Source of the DNA: Epiperipatus broadwayi
Lineage: Eukaryota > Onychophora > Udeonychophora > Euonychophora > Peripatidae
Direction: 5' to 3'
DNA length: 64,000 bases
Assembly (NCBI GenBank): GCA_028023455.1
Contig: JAQFVV010012971.1
Location: 126,001 to 190,000, forward strand
In this document: positions 48,701 through 61,882 of the stretch, piece after piece
How positions within the stretch are numbered: position 1 is the first letter of the stretch
How the letters are laid out: the number at the start of each line of letters is the position of its first letter
Program-made: the position numbers and the translations under genes
The notes under the pieces: model-generated
Seen by the model: only the letters and a program-made list of their open reading frames with translations
Databases searched by the model: none
Told to the model about the DNA's origin: nothing

Positions 48701-48740
48701 TTAGCTTTTATTGTAGCATATGCATAATCTGCTTAGCCTA
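42783..48740. other. Long AT-rich non-coding stretch
   Basis: Nearly 6 kb without a supported gene, RNA gene or obvious repeat array. The minus-strand open frame at 42835-43047 has several Cys but no recognisable fold. It is the longest feature-poor part of the window. Confidence 0.5.
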
Positions 48741-48894
<154 letters not shown>

Positions 48895-49492
48895 TGTAAT
48901 AGTTGTTATTCAAATAATGTTTTAGAGCTTAAGGAAATGTTACAAAAGGTTTCAGAAATTATCACTAAAATAGATATAGGAATGATCATCAAAAAGGAAA
49001 CTGACAATTACAAATAGAAATAAATTTGGATGATGTGCATTCCATAGAAGTAACTCCACATTAAAAAAATAAATATACACATGAACTTAAAAAGTGTGCT
49101 CCTGTCATTGGAAATAAATAATCAAACAAATATCTCTCATATCATTATTAGAATTAAGAGTCTGAAATGAAGCTGCAATGAATATATTGTTAAAAAATAA
49201 CAACAAATGAGCAACTATCATTATAAAATGAATCTGAATATATTTTAAGAAATTTTAGAAATATATCGACATAGGATAAATAAGTTTATTAGAGTAAAAT
49301 GAACTAAACAACATTTCCATAATGTTTTAAATGACAGAATACTTTACAAATCTTGAAATTTTAATAGAATACTCTAGTTATATTTTGGAGTGGGTAGATA
49401 TTAATAAGTGAATTAATTAAATAAAACTACAATTTATTCTCAAAATTTAACTATATAAAATAAACTACATGAAAGTAGTAAAGTATACTATC

Positions 49493-51426
49493 TTAATGAC
49501 TTCCATGTTTTTGGATCTTTGAATTACAAATTATTTTGATATCAGACACAATATTAGAAAAATGAATTGTCATATCTGAGATAATGTCAAGCCTGTGCCT
49601 GTACTTTGATTTTATTGTCACATAGTATGAAAATCCTATCTCACATAAATATCTCATTGAAAAGAGAAGCAAAACACAAATAGCTAGTTTGGACACATTA
49701 AGCAGTGCTTCTTAAATTTGTTCAGAAATCATTGAATGGTAATTGTTTGTTTTTTGTTTTGGCAGAGTCACTATAGAATCACTAATTAAATCAATTAATT
49801 TTTTATAATCACTTGCACTGAAGATTAATGACTTAGCTATTACTGTAAATGAATTTCAAATACAAGAATTGTCCTTACTGGACTTTAGAAAATATTGCAA
49901 CGTGGTTGGTTGATTATAAGGCATGAAGTGTCCTAAAATTACATTGGAAAATTCATCATCTACTTTAGAACTCATTTCACTTAATAATTGATGCAAGATT
50001 ACAAAACAGTCAAAATTATTCTGTTCAACAGTAGAAATTCAGAATCATAACTTTTTATCAAAAGACACAATTTTATTTCTTGCATTAAAATTGTAGTATT
50101 CTTTTCTTGCAATGATAAGTTAATTTTATTGCACTTAGTAAAATCATGTGTCAGTATGCAAGACTTACTAACAATGTAGGAGTTAACAAGGCAAAACTCT
50201 CCACACAGTAGTGCCACCCTGTGTTAACCAGAGTAATAAACAATTATGTGCTAGTATAAGGGATGGTGATCATGTGGTGCTTAAAAATTTAATGAAATTT
50301 TTTTTAAAAATATTTGATGCAGAAAAAAAAGCCAATAACTCAAGATGAAGTTGAAAAAGTATCAATAATGTTTTTCTTTTGGATAACTATTTCACATCAG
50401 TATATCACAAAAATAGAATATATACTTTATTCATTTCATTGCACAAATTTTAAATATTCTGAATTGAAGTAATCAAGATTTGGATAGTTGAGAATTTTTG
50501 TGAATTTATCCAAACTAGTTTTCAAGTATACCATTTTTTTTCTATTTCTATTCCTTGCCTATGCAAAACACAATGACCTTTGTTGGCTTTTGTGATTACT
50601 TGCAGAATAGATGTTATAATTTCCTTTATTTTTCCTGTAATTAGTTCAGCACCATCTGTATAAATATCAATATACTTTTCACCCCCAATTTCCATTTCAT
50701 AACAAAATTATTAGTATAGTTGCTGGAGCTCATTCTTGTGGTTATTCTTTTCCAATATTATACCAGCTCTGCAATATCTGTAGATTTATCCATTTGCAAT
50801 ATATATTCACCACAAAGTCTAAATCGTTTAACACTTTATGTTGGCAAAAGATATTTGATGCAACATAAAAGTATTATTTGCTAATAGAAATGCATTGTTT
50901 TTTTTTTAGCAAACTCTTGATTAATATGTCTGGTAGAATGTCTTTTATGCAAGGCCTAATAAGATCTCTCCAATTGCATGAGCTTTCTTATTAAGTGCAA
51001 AGAGATCATAAAAAAGATACTCCTGTTACATTTTTATTTTCAGTTTTAGAAATTACAATTATCTGAAGTTTAATTTTTCTAATGAATCATATCAACTCTC
51101 TAAAAAATGTGTATTTTTCTAGTTGTAATTAGTGATTTCTAAAATCTTATGAAATTTAACATGGATACCAATAAACTGTTTGCTAATATTTTATTGCACA
51201 AAGCACACAGTTAATCAGAAGCATCTAAATGTCAACATTTATAAATCCCGAATTTAAATAACTTTATTGATATTTCTCTTTTTTTTTTTTGATAGCTCTT
51301 AGAAAACATCTGCTTTTTAATATTACATTTTGAAAAAACCATAGTTTCTTCTCCAATCGTAGAAGTGTTAGAAGAAGCACTTGCCTTTCCTTGTTTTAAA
51401 GTTTCTCTTCTTAACCAATAATCCAA
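49493..51426 (-). pseudogene. hAT transposase (ZBED5/SCAND3-like) fossil
   Basis: Minus strand. The N-terminal part (51426-51232) has MDYWLRRE and SYQKKKREISIKLFKFGI, like the segment before a BED finger. Next, LCALCNKILANSLLVS (about 51205-51155) resembles a BED-type finger C-x2-C-x-x-x-L-A-N, and KKAHAIGEILLGLA (about 50990-50945) the AHTIGE segment. Further on come YTDGAELITGKIKE (hAT TDGA motif) and CVLHRQGIE, around 50665-50560. The open frame 49696-49493 ends with YLCEIGFS, IKSKYRHRLD and SNIVSDIKIICNS, the C-terminal hAT dimerisation region, which is the best-preserved part. There are many stops and frameshifts. Whether it was a transposon or a domesticated gene cannot be told; no terminal inverted repeats were located. 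Confidence 0.75.
50165..50245 (-). repeat. Short repeat shared with 59548-59602
   Basis: GGCAAAACTCTCCACACAGT, AGTGCCACCCTGTG and CCAGAGTAAT recur as GGCAAAACTCTCCATACAGT, AGTGCCACTCAGTG and CCAGAGTAAT at 59550-59595. It lies inside the hAT fossil, so the second site may be a hAT fragment or both may carry the same small insertion. Confidence 0.6.
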
Positions 51427-51648
51427 GGAAAATTTGTGAACAATAAATCAAATTCTAATATTAGTCAGAACTTGTAATTAAAATCAAAAAAATGTGTTAG
51501 AAAAAAAATTGCAACACATAAAAGTAAATGCGAAAGAAAAATCAGCAGCGGCCGGTCCATATGCCCCGCGTACTTCCAGAAAAAAATTAATTATTAAATT
51601 TATGCTTGAAATTATTCAATAATGTAACAATCGTTCGATACTTTGCAT

Positions 51649-51778
51649 AATTATTATGTAATTTTTTTTGTGTGTCATAGCATCGGCCGGGACGCGAACC
51701 CGCTAACCCGGGACAACTGCTTGTAAGGCAGCCGTGCTGCCCTCTCGACCACCAACGCTTGACAATTATTATGTAATT
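51649..51778 (-). mobile_element. Minimal tRNA-like retroposon, copy 2, perfect 15 bp target duplication
   Basis: On the minus strand: AATTACATAATAATT, then GTCAAGCGTTGG, a tRNA-like body, CCGATGCTATGACACACAAA with an A-run, then AATTACATAATAATT again (51764-51778 and 51649-51663 on the plus strand). The acceptor arms GCGTTGG/CCGATGC pair over seven positions, including G-U pairs. The anticodon stem GCTGC/GCAGT closes a CTTACAA loop (UAC), and GGGTTCGCGTCCC gives the T-arm and B-box. The whole element is only about 100 bp: tRNA-like part, about ten bases and a short A tail. The duplication and A tail are hallmarks of LINE-mediated retroposition. Confidence 0.85.
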
Positions 51779-52859
51779 ATCATTAATTAAACCGTTTTTG
51801 TTAAAAAATATTTTAAGCAATGCTTGAGATTCTACTCAAAGACACTGGTAATCCTGGGAATGCCAGAAATGTCATTTTCGGTGAATTTCAGTAAGTACCT
51901 TGTACTTTTGCGCTGCCACAGCATCAGTCCATCATGTTTATCTATTTTGATTTCTCTTCAGAGTAAATATATTTTTGTTTTCATTTAGGGTGGGCAATAA
52001 AATATTCTGTTTTTTTGTTTTTTTATAATTTACCATATAAATATTTATTAAAGAAAAATAAAACAAAATTATAATAAAAAAAAACATTATTTTAAGTGGC
52101 TCGGAAACTCTTAAAGATATTTTAGTAAATGTCACAGCTAAGTTTTAAATCGTGTTCAATTTTTTTTTTTTATATTTAAAAATAAGCTTATTACATATAA
52201 TAAAATCGTATGTATGGGTGTTTACAAGAATAAATATATACTGGTTTTTTACTTTTTACATTAATAAACTTTTAAACATGCATATTACTTTATAATTAAA
52301 GTGAATGAACTAGAAATAAGTAATACAAAAATGTGACTACAGAATAAAATATTCGATAGATATATTGTTATTAGAAATTAATAAACATTTTATACTAAAA
52401 TTTATTCGTCTGAGTACTTTAATAATTTTATTTACGATCCATAACATAAATGGATATAAAATCAGTATCAAGTCATTAATTAAAAATGGTTGAAATTCTT
52501 AAGATTATTAGTATAATAAATGACGTTGAGCTTACTAGTCACCATGGTAACGACTAATATATTGAGAATCCATTATATAACTACAGTGTCAGAATTATAA
52601 CCATTATACTTAGAAGAAAAATTTAACTGTCACATAGATTCTAAAAGTAAAATATTAGAGTAATGTTGGTAAGCCATGCCTATGGTATGGGATTCATATT
52701 CAAAAGGCTTAAGTGGACATGAAACTAGACAATCAGGCAGACTGGTAGACAAATGGTAAATTGATGAATGGATGAATAGATAAGTAAGGGGAATAATTAG
52801 ACAGGTAGATGAATAAATAATAAGATAGATGGATGGCTAATTATATGAATAAATAGAAA
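51779..52859. other. AT-rich non-coding stretch
   Basis: No supported gene; low-complexity frames only. Confidence 0.5.
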
Positions 52860-53585
<726 letters not shown>

Positions 53586-54668
53586 ATAGGTAGCTTTATT
53601 AATGTCTTACATAATTTAATGAAGTGCTCAAAATTCCTTGATCAATATAGGTAAGTAAAGTAAAAAAAAAAATCTTAATTCAATCTCTTAAATGAAATTA
53701 TGTTTAAACCTGATACTCAAATATTGTAAGACCTCCTAGGCAAAATAATCATATTTGCCGGCAAAAATTTTTATTTGATATTGAGTACATTGCTTATTAA
53801 ATTATTTTTATATGATTAGTATAAGCTTTTAACAATACAAAAATTTGTATCTATGATTTAGGAATTCAAATCACAAATAGCTGTAAAATTATTAATATCC
53901 CTAATGATTTTCTAAAGAAGTAATAAGAGATACATACACCTCCTAACAGAATGATAGGGATTTATTTAATTATTTTTTTAACTCGAGATTAAACTGAGTC
54001 GTAATAAATCTGGAATCACACATCCTATGCATGATCATAGAAAAGGAACAACTGCAATATAATATAATATGAGCATCTATGAGCTGATTTTCATATGATC
54101 ATATAATCATCTTTCCTTTAGATTTTGATATTTTTAAAGTCTGTGTCTTAATACCATTGCATTAATTATGTATGCAATTTAAAATTTTAACTAGAAAACA
54201 GTTTTATACATAAATTTTAAATTATATTAAAATGTAGTTAGTGTAAGGGTGTCAAGACAACAATGCCTATGGCATCCATTTGCGTATTTCCATCACCTGA
54301 GATTTAAATCTAGGTAATTTGTTTTATAGATAAATGGTTCATAGTCAACTTATCTAACCATGTGATACATGTGGTACATGGATATTAGCTAATTTTGGCT
54401 AAATGAAATACTGTTAAACTTCTCACTCTGATATTGTTAAGTCTGTTGAATCACTTCTTCTATTTCTCTACTCGATGAGAGACTATTGGAGAACTCTTTG
54501 CTCTGAAATGGCTATTAAAAGCTGCTTTTGACTACTTGCATTTGCAGAAATTGCATTTCGTGAGCACTTTTAAAAATATATTCATCGCAAATATTAGCAT
54601 TAAAGATTGTCTTTCAATTTTTTAAAAAAAATTGATAAAAATAAAGGATGTATATTGATTTTACTTGG
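53586..54668. other. AT-rich non-coding stretch
   Basis: No supported feature up to the left duplication of the 54.7 kb retroposed segment. Confidence 0.5.
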
Positions 54669-56826
54669 AAAAGTTTGTGAATCTTAGGTCCACAAGAGGG
54701 AGCCTGGGATTCCAGTTTTTGCTGTTTCGGGCTCCCTGTTCTATTCACCAAAGTCATAGTCCATTGTTGGATTCATAAACAAAAAGGTTACCAAAATGTA
54801 AGTGAATGTCTGTTTTATTGTTTTTTCATCTTTAGAAGAAATTTTGAAACAGTTTTCATTCAATGATAATTGAAATTATCCATCGTTCCGTTTTATGCAA
54901 ATGGATGCCATTAGAAAGAGACAAAAGCTAGCTTAAATAATTCTTGGAATCATTAAAATATTATAAACCTTTTAAAAATAATTTTAAATGAAACCAAATA
55001 TTTCTAAAAAGAATAGACACTAGAAATCCTAATTTTATTAATAGAATAAACAGGAAATTCATTTGCACATCAAATCTCATAGAAAACACGGAATATAACA
55101 TGTTAGCAATGATGGTTTTAAGAATTTTATCTTTGCATCAGATTTTAGCAGTGTTAAACAAATTTCAATTATTAATTCGATCTCAATTTTGGAAGTGAAC
55201 ATTATAGAAAATAACCTAAGCTATCGCCCTGCTCAAAAATCAGATTTCTCCGATGATCAGGACAGAAGTTATCACTCCCCTTCCGGTGGATTGCTCCCCC
55301 CTCCCCTAAAAAAAATCAATAAATAAAAATTTTTCAAATCAACACAGAACTACAATGAAGTGATTCCTGAGCTAAAAAATAATGATCTAAAGACAAAAAT
55401 GAGTACAAATGATGTTTTAGACCTAAACAGAAACTTTGAAGCTACAAATTAATCATACTTTTCAAGCAATAATTATTGAGAATTTTCCAAAGTTTAACAA
55501 CAAACTTTCAGATTATACTTGTATCATTCATTACTAACCAAAAGCTAAAATTCAATCAAAAAAAGCAGAATCCAACTAGAATCAACAAAGAAAAATCATT
55601 GTGAACCCTGAAGGACTTTGGTTGGTGGGTTTGGCAGCTGCTGTGAACATTTGCAGACACAGGACTCTGATGATGATCAAGGGCAGATGTTCAGCTCCAT
55701 TAACCTCAGTGTGCAAGATGATATGGACATATTATTTATTCCCATGGTGTGCATGTAAATCCAGCTTGATTTCAAGACTACATGAATTAAATGTTGTATT
55801 GGTGGGTGTGAGTTTGCATTCCTTTTCCTCAAGTGTGGTGATAGTGGTTATAAGGGGCTTGGTTCATTTGGAGGGATAGTCAACGATCATTGCTCTAGCC
55901 TGGGAAAACCTGCTGGGAGGGTGAAAGTCACTACCTTCACATGGACTTTGCCACAAAGGGCTACTGCACCCCTTGATGGATTATTTGATAGGTCAGTGTT
56001 CATTTGCACTCACTATCATTAGGTTTCATTTGTTAGTTTTAAATTTAGTGCATTTGTAAAGCGGTTTGGTCTATTTTGAGCCACCACCATTTTTTTTTTG
56101 TAACATGGATGAAGTTCTGTTTTGTGGGCATGGGTCTGCACTCCCCCCTTTTCTTCAGGGGTGGCTGGTTGTAGACATTAGGTATTTGGTTTATGGTGTG
56201 GGCTGTTAACAATTTTGCCACTGCCCAGAACACCTGCTGGGGGGCTACACAGTCAAAGTTGGTGCTATTCCTGCTCTGGTTGGCTGCTGGGTCCCTTATA
56301 GGCTGGTTTTGGGCAGTGTTGATCTGGTTCTTTACTTATTACTTCTTAGTTTTACCCAAGTTGGCTTTCCAATTCTGGGCAGGTAGACCGATTGTGGTCC
56401 CTGCTCATTTGGACTGCTAATTGGGAGGCAGAGGTATTCAGAATTGTCTTGACATGGCTCGGCTATGGTTTGAGAGTCAATTGCTTGGTGAACTTGGACC
56501 TTGGACCTTGCCTGTTGTGGTGATTGGCACAATGCTGGACTTCACCCATTCAGATGAAGCACTTGAGTCTTCGCTTTGTGGCCCCAGCGGTGAGACCATT
56601 GGGTGATGGTTAACTTCTCGATGGCCGGGCCATGTGGATCCACATACAGATACACATTAATCACATTACAGTAATTTTTATGGATGTAATTATTTTTGAA
56701 CATATGTACATTTTACCTTGTTACATTGAATCACTGTGTAATCCTCAATGGGTAAGTGTACCCAAAATTTTTGTAGTCTTTTATTAATAAAGGTTACTTT
56801 GAGAAAAAAAAAAGTTTGTGAATCTT
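54669..56826 (+). mobile_element. 2.1 kb retroposed segment with 17 bp target duplication and A tail
   Basis: AAAAGTTTGTGAATCTT occurs at 54669-54685 and again at 56810-56826. Between them the segment starts AGGTCCACAAGAGGGAGCCT and ends with ATTAATAAAGG (AATAAA at about 56785), about 15 bases and a short A-run that merges into the right duplication. That is the structure of a reverse-transcribed polyadenylated RNA inserted by LINE machinery. The first 0.9 kb is AT-rich; the last 1.0 kb (about 55590-56640) is much richer in GC. The frames 55601-55879 and 56193-56420 are short and match no family I recognise. It may be a LINE tail, a non-autonomous retroposon or a processed non-coding transcript. 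Confidence 0.7.
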
Positions 56827-59640
56827 TTAAGAGTTATAATATTAATATATTACAAAAACAACCAGATAAACTACATAACGTTATCACCTTCGATCTCGAT
56901 GTAGTTTTTATTTACAATTAATAATGAAATGGGGGGGGGGCATTCCTATATTGTATTTAATACCCGTCTATCATTTATATTATTTAAAAGAAAAGTGCAT
57001 GACATAAATGTTGAAATTAAATGTCAACTTTCAGTACACCCCATAGATCCCATTTTGCGCACTCTAACGATGAATCTCACATTGAACTAGAGTTAGAAAG
57101 TCTTAAAGAAAATGAACTTAAAAGTTGCAAAAAAAAATTAATTTATTTCGGTCTACAATGATATCTGGGCTGTACGTTTGTATCTGTGTATGTTTTTGTT
57201 TGTGCGAGTGTGTGTTTATTCTTTTAAAAGCACGTTATTTTTTAACATTACTATACATATATATAGAGAGAGTTGATGTTGACAGTTATTGCAGTGGTAA
57301 CGTAATTAATGATCTAAGGGAATGTAAAAGCTTTGTATTCTTGAGTAATGTAATTTAGAATAATTGGGTTTTTTTTCCCGGAGTACATTGGAGAACGGTT
57401 TTCATCTTTATTATTCATTGTTCAGAGCTCATAAATACGCTCCATTTCATTACGTGAGCAACATTTATATTAAAAAGAAAAAAAAATATTTAAATAATAA
57501 TAATAAAAAAGGTTTGAATAAAAAAAAGCGAGAAAGAGAAACATTTAGAGAAAACTATATTTTTAAAGAAATAAATATAAATCTTTAAAATAACTTTTAA
57601 TATATTTTTTTTTTAACTTTTGCAAATGTTCCGCTACAAGAGTTATCCGGGATCAAACGAACTAAGAGTAAAGAACCTGTTAATGGCATTTGACAAATGG
57701 TGCATGGTGAAATATTGCTTGTGCGTGCGACCGTCAGCCTCCCATGGAGAAAATATTCACCTTGGCTCAAAGTCGAGAGAGTGTAATTGCAAGTTAATTA
57801 CGTTTGACTGTAATTTAAAGGAAATAAGATTAATGCATAAATAAGTGATTATATTATTTATAAAAAAAGCATATACGTTACATTTAAAGTTGAGATTTAC
57901 AATTATTACAATGCTATATATAAACTTCCCTCCTTCCAAAAGTTTAGTTCATCAGCGTTTATGCAGACTAACTACGAGATAGATGAATTTTCGCAAATTG
58001 CATTCTAATCTTGTATCTCATTCTTTTACTAAGTTCAAGTTATGCGCTATTTACTAACTTGTGTTAATCTAAGCTTAACTACCATAAATTGTGTAGGAAC
58101 GTTCTCAAATGAAAATGAAATGAATATAAATTAGTATTCCCTTTTAAATCTTTTTTCTTAAATAAAAAAAATGAAAGAAAACTCGGCATATGCGTCAAAG
58201 TTTAAAAGTATGCTTATCTCGTCTGTGCACCCATATAACCGAGGTTACAACAAATTAATGGTTAGAAAATCCTATAGTAATATTTTATAAAATAAAAAAA
58301 GAAACACGGATTTTTACTTGGTTTTGTAAAGAATATGTAGAAACAATTTTATTAGATGAAATTAATTAGCTTGCAATATTCTTGAACTTTTGTTAATATA
58401 AACATATAATAATTCAACCTAATAGCCTCTGCCTTTCTTTTTCACTTCATGAGTTTCAATCAAAAATATGCCAAAAATTTTATTTAAAAAAAAAATTAAA
58501 AATAAGCAAAATAATAAATATTTGCACGAAGAGCTTGTTCTATTGGTGATGATAGAATAGGAAACTATGACACTCAAGGCCCAATATGGGGACCAGCACA
58601 GTCATTTCCACTGCTCGATCTTCTTAGGAAGTTTCAAATAATAACGCCATTCAATAGTCTTATAAAATGCTTAACTGAATACTTAAAAATTATATTTAAC
58701 TTCAGCAAACTCAGGACTCTACAAATCATGGCGAATCATATATCATGTCTGATAAAAAGAGACTATTAAATAACAATAATGCATTTTTTATAATATAATT
58801 TATTATATTAAAGTTACATTTTTAATTTTTATAAACTGCATATTTATTTGTAAGATACAAGTTACTTGAAAAATCTAACTTATCAATTGCAGCTTCTGGT
58901 TAGATAAATCAATAGTGAAATCATTGATGCATCTGGTGTCCCTTGTAACTTAATACATTGATTGAATGATGGGTCAGGGCAAAAAGTTTTGGATTGATGC
59001 TCAGTTGAGTAAAGTAAAAACAAAACTCAATTGGATTTGTTGAACTATTTGCTACTTAGTTTGATTGAATATCTTATGATCTTTCAAGAAACTAACCATA
59101 AGATGATGATTATTTAAATAGTGCTCTTCTTTCTATTAGCACTGCATTTTATTCCATATTAAATAAACTAACTTTTTTCTATATTTACTTTTCGCAATAG
59201 TTAAATTACATTAAATAATGTCAACATTCTCCTCCAACAACAATATTCTTCAAAGACTTCATTTTTTTTAATGTTTTTCTTTTTCATTTAGTCAAATAAT
59301 AGAAAAAGAAAGTATTTCTCAAAGACTGTTAAATAAGAAAAAAACTATTGACAGTATTTTTATAAAATTTGAATATTGCAAAAATTAAATGAAAAAACAT
59401 AGTTTTATTAACTGATAATCTATGCTTCAGTTTTTACATTAGAAAGAATCTTTAGACACCAGTCATGTCACGAAAATTATGAATTATATCGAAATTTTAG
59501 TATCACGTGATTACTACTTCTTATGCTTGCTCAAGCTGTTAAACAGGCAAAACTCTCCATACAGTAGTGCCACTCAGTGCAAGCCAGAGTAATCAATGGA
59601 TGCAAGAATGTTTGTGCATAAAATCCCTATCTAGTTCCTT
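56827..59640. other. Mostly AT-rich stretch with two GC-richer islands
   Basis: A G-run at about 56929-56940. Island 1 (about 57610-57810) holds a 74-codon frame with SYPGSNELRVKNLL and KWCMVKYCLCVRPSASHG. Island 2 (about 58528-58770) has an open frame without Met including IGDDRIGNYDTQGPIWGPA. Both are less AT-biased than their surroundings, but neither has convincing splice sites or a recognised family. They may be old repeats or conserved elements. Confidence 0.4.
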
Positions 59641-59644
59641 CTCA

Positions 59645-59862
59645 TCCAATATCCCCAGACTAGTTTCTAGTTTGTAGCTAATGAGCTTGGATTGAAAATA
59701 TTATATTTTCAAATTTAGACTCATAGTTTTGTAGTTAAGTAGAGATAAAAGATGGTTGCTGGAGAGTTGCATTAGATCCTAAGATCTAGATACAGGGCTC
59801 TCAGATCCAAGGCTCCCCACTGATAAAAGTCACAAGCTGCAAACTAGTCTGGGGATATTGGA
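59645..59862. repeat. Inverted repeat, ~28 bp arms
   Basis: TCCAATATCCCCAGACTAGT with TTTGTAGCT (59645-59679) pairs with AGCTGCAAACTAGTCTGGGG followed by ATATTGGA (59835-59862). The left arm carries a small extra CTAG. The spacer is about 155 bp with no coding capacity. Confidence 0.85.
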
Positions 59863-59924
59863 TTAATTTTATTCGAAATATCAGAAATATTATTTATTTA
59901 GATTTATTATATTATTGCTTATTT

Positions 59925-60303
59925 GGGATTTTAAGTGAAGTTTAGTGGTAATTTATGCAAAATTTATTCAAAGTTTTCTTTTTGGTTTATTGCATAGTTG
60001 TCATTTGCAATAAAGCATGCTTCCTTTATCTCTCATTTCATATCATGCTCAGTGCACAGTGTTCTTGCCATAGTGGGTTTGAACACATGGCCTGTTGTTT
60101 TTTGGTGCTCAAAGAATATAGATTTATTTTCAGTATTATTTAGAGCTCTCTTGTATAAATAATGATGTTGAGATGTTGTGGTCATGATGTTGGCATGTGT
60201 CTCTCCATAATATGTTGCTCTACATTCATTGGTTGGGCATAAAATTTTGCAAACTGCTTGGGCTATTTTGCATAAATTAATTAAACTTCACTTAAAATCT
60301 CAA
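59925..60303. repeat. Foldback element, ~38 bp arms
   Basis: GGGATTTTAAGTGAAGTTTA with ATTTATGCAAAAT (59925-59964) pairs with ATTTTGCATAAATTAATTAA followed by ACTTCACTTAAAATCTC (60265-60303). The interior of about 300 bp has no recognised gene; the open frame at 59955-60143 is not assignable. Confidence 0.85.
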
Positions 60304-60638
60304 TGTGAACTGACACTCCCAAAATAGGCTATGAATATGGAGACTTAAGTTCTCTGAAAATGGTCAACTGTATAATTCTTTTCTAATAATACTAAGCTTC
60401 ACTTTTTTTGCATAGAGTATAATTTAAAACCTACCACTCAAAGGTGAAGTAAAAAACAAGGATTTCATTTCAATTAAATCTGTAAATACTCCTATCTTTT
60501 TTTCCATATTAATGCCAATCTATTTTGGCAGATAAAAGGGAATCCTCTATCTGAACTGCAGGTTTGTTTTACTGCAAATAAATTAAGAACTGATATTTGA
60601 TAGGCTGAAACTTTATATTAATAGTATTATTGATTTTT
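60304..60638. other. Non-coding stretch
   Basis: Nothing supported between the foldback element and the tRNA-like retroposon. Confidence 0.5.
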
Positions 60639-60745
60639 TTTTTCATATGTCATAGCATCGGCCGGGAGGCAAACCCACAACCATCTGCAAACAACTACTT
60701 GCTTGCAAGGTGGCTGCAATGACCTCTCAGCTAACAACGCTTGAC
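60639..60745 (-). mobile_element. Minimal tRNA-like retroposon, copy 3 (anticodon position UGC)
   Basis: Minus strand: GTCAAGCGTTGTTAGCTGAG, a longer divergent body, CTTGCAA in the anticodon-loop position, a T-arm-like GGGTTTGCCTCCC, CCGATGCTATGACATATG and an A-run. It shares both ends with copy 2 and the 3' sequence TGACATATGAAAA with copy 4. Several stem mismatches mean it could not act as a tRNA. Confidence 0.75.
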
Positions 60746-61240
60746 TAATTAATATTATTTTGATGAATAAATGATTTTTATTGCAAAATATATTATTTTC
60801 TTCATTTTATTTAATCTCTGAAGTCATACATTCAGAAATAAATATAAAGATTTTATTTTTTAATAAGTTGTTGTTTTTCCCCTTAGTGATAAGTACTATG
60901 TAGATCAATAAAAAACAATTATTTACTTTGTGTAGGATTTAATTTTTGTTCCTGATTATTTTTAGTGATAAGTAAGATCTTCATTATTCAAATTTACTTT
61001 TTGCCCTCTAAAAAATTTTATTATCATGATAACCAGATTTATCAAGTATTAATTAAATAACAGTATTGTTATTTAGCAGTCCAGTCATAATACTTGCCTA
61101 TTATATTCACAAAATAAAATGATATATAAAATGAAAAATTTCAGGAAAATATTCAAAGGTTTAGATGTAATATTAACTAAAATATATACATTTATTTTAT
61201 AAATTATTAATATTCTTAATAACATTTTTAAATGTCTTTT
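60746..61240. other. AT-rich non-coding stretch
   Basis: Nothing supported between two tRNA-like retroposons. Confidence 0.5.
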
Positions 61241-61332
61241 TTTTTTCATATGTCAAATGCGTTGATGGAGAAGCGAACCCAGGCCGGTTGCTTGGAAGGC
61301 AGCTATGCTAACCACTAGACTATCATGTTAAA
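61241..61332 (-). mobile_element. Minimal tRNA-like retroposon, copy 4 (anticodon position UCC)
   Basis: Minus strand: GATAGTCTAGTGGTTAGCAT (good A-box and D-arm), GCTGCCTTCCAAGCA (anticodon loop CTTCCAA, UCC, Gly by the code), CTGGGTTCGCTTCTC (B-box), then CAACGCATTTGACATATGAA and an A-run. The body is closest to a glycine tRNA, yet the 3' end CGC..TTGACATATGA is the one seen in the other copies. Confidence 0.75.
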
Positions 61333-61770
61333 TCATATAACATAACATTGTACTTTTTGTTGTTAGATAATTATAATTCAAGCCATAAAAACAAATGCAT
61401 TATATTTTAAAATAATTAAAATGTTTTATATCTTCAATATTTTATTTTTTATTATCTGTATGGTCTTAATTTACATATTTTCACATTGTTGGTTGTTGTT
61501 TTTTTAAACTTTATAATAATTTATTGAGTATGGTTTTTAATTTTGAGCATTTTAATTTACTCATATATGATCCTATTTACAAAATTTTTGTTTTTATCAG
61601 TGCGTCTTCCATCTTTAATTCCATCCCATTATAACCATTCATCAGCTCAGATGTCAAACCACTCTCTCATCACATATTTCACGTTATAATTTCACTTCAT
61701 GTGCATATTATTTTTTTAGAGATAGTTAAACTGAACTTTATATAATATATATCTAAATATATTTCAAACT
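61333..61770. other. AT-rich non-coding stretch
   Basis: No supported feature. Confidence 0.5.
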
Positions 61771-61882
61771 TCTATTCCATCACACATTACTGACACATAT
61801 GATCAAAGACATGTGTAAAAGATAGATGATCCCCAAGATGCGCATTTCATGCTAAATCAGCAATCATCAGTTTCTACTTAAT
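61771..61882 (-). repeat. S-family fragment
   Basis: TGTAAAAGATAGATGATCCC, then GCATTTCATGCTAAATCAGC and AATCATCAGTT match the reverse-oriented S-family copy at 38.8 kb, truncated at the head. Confidence 0.65.
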
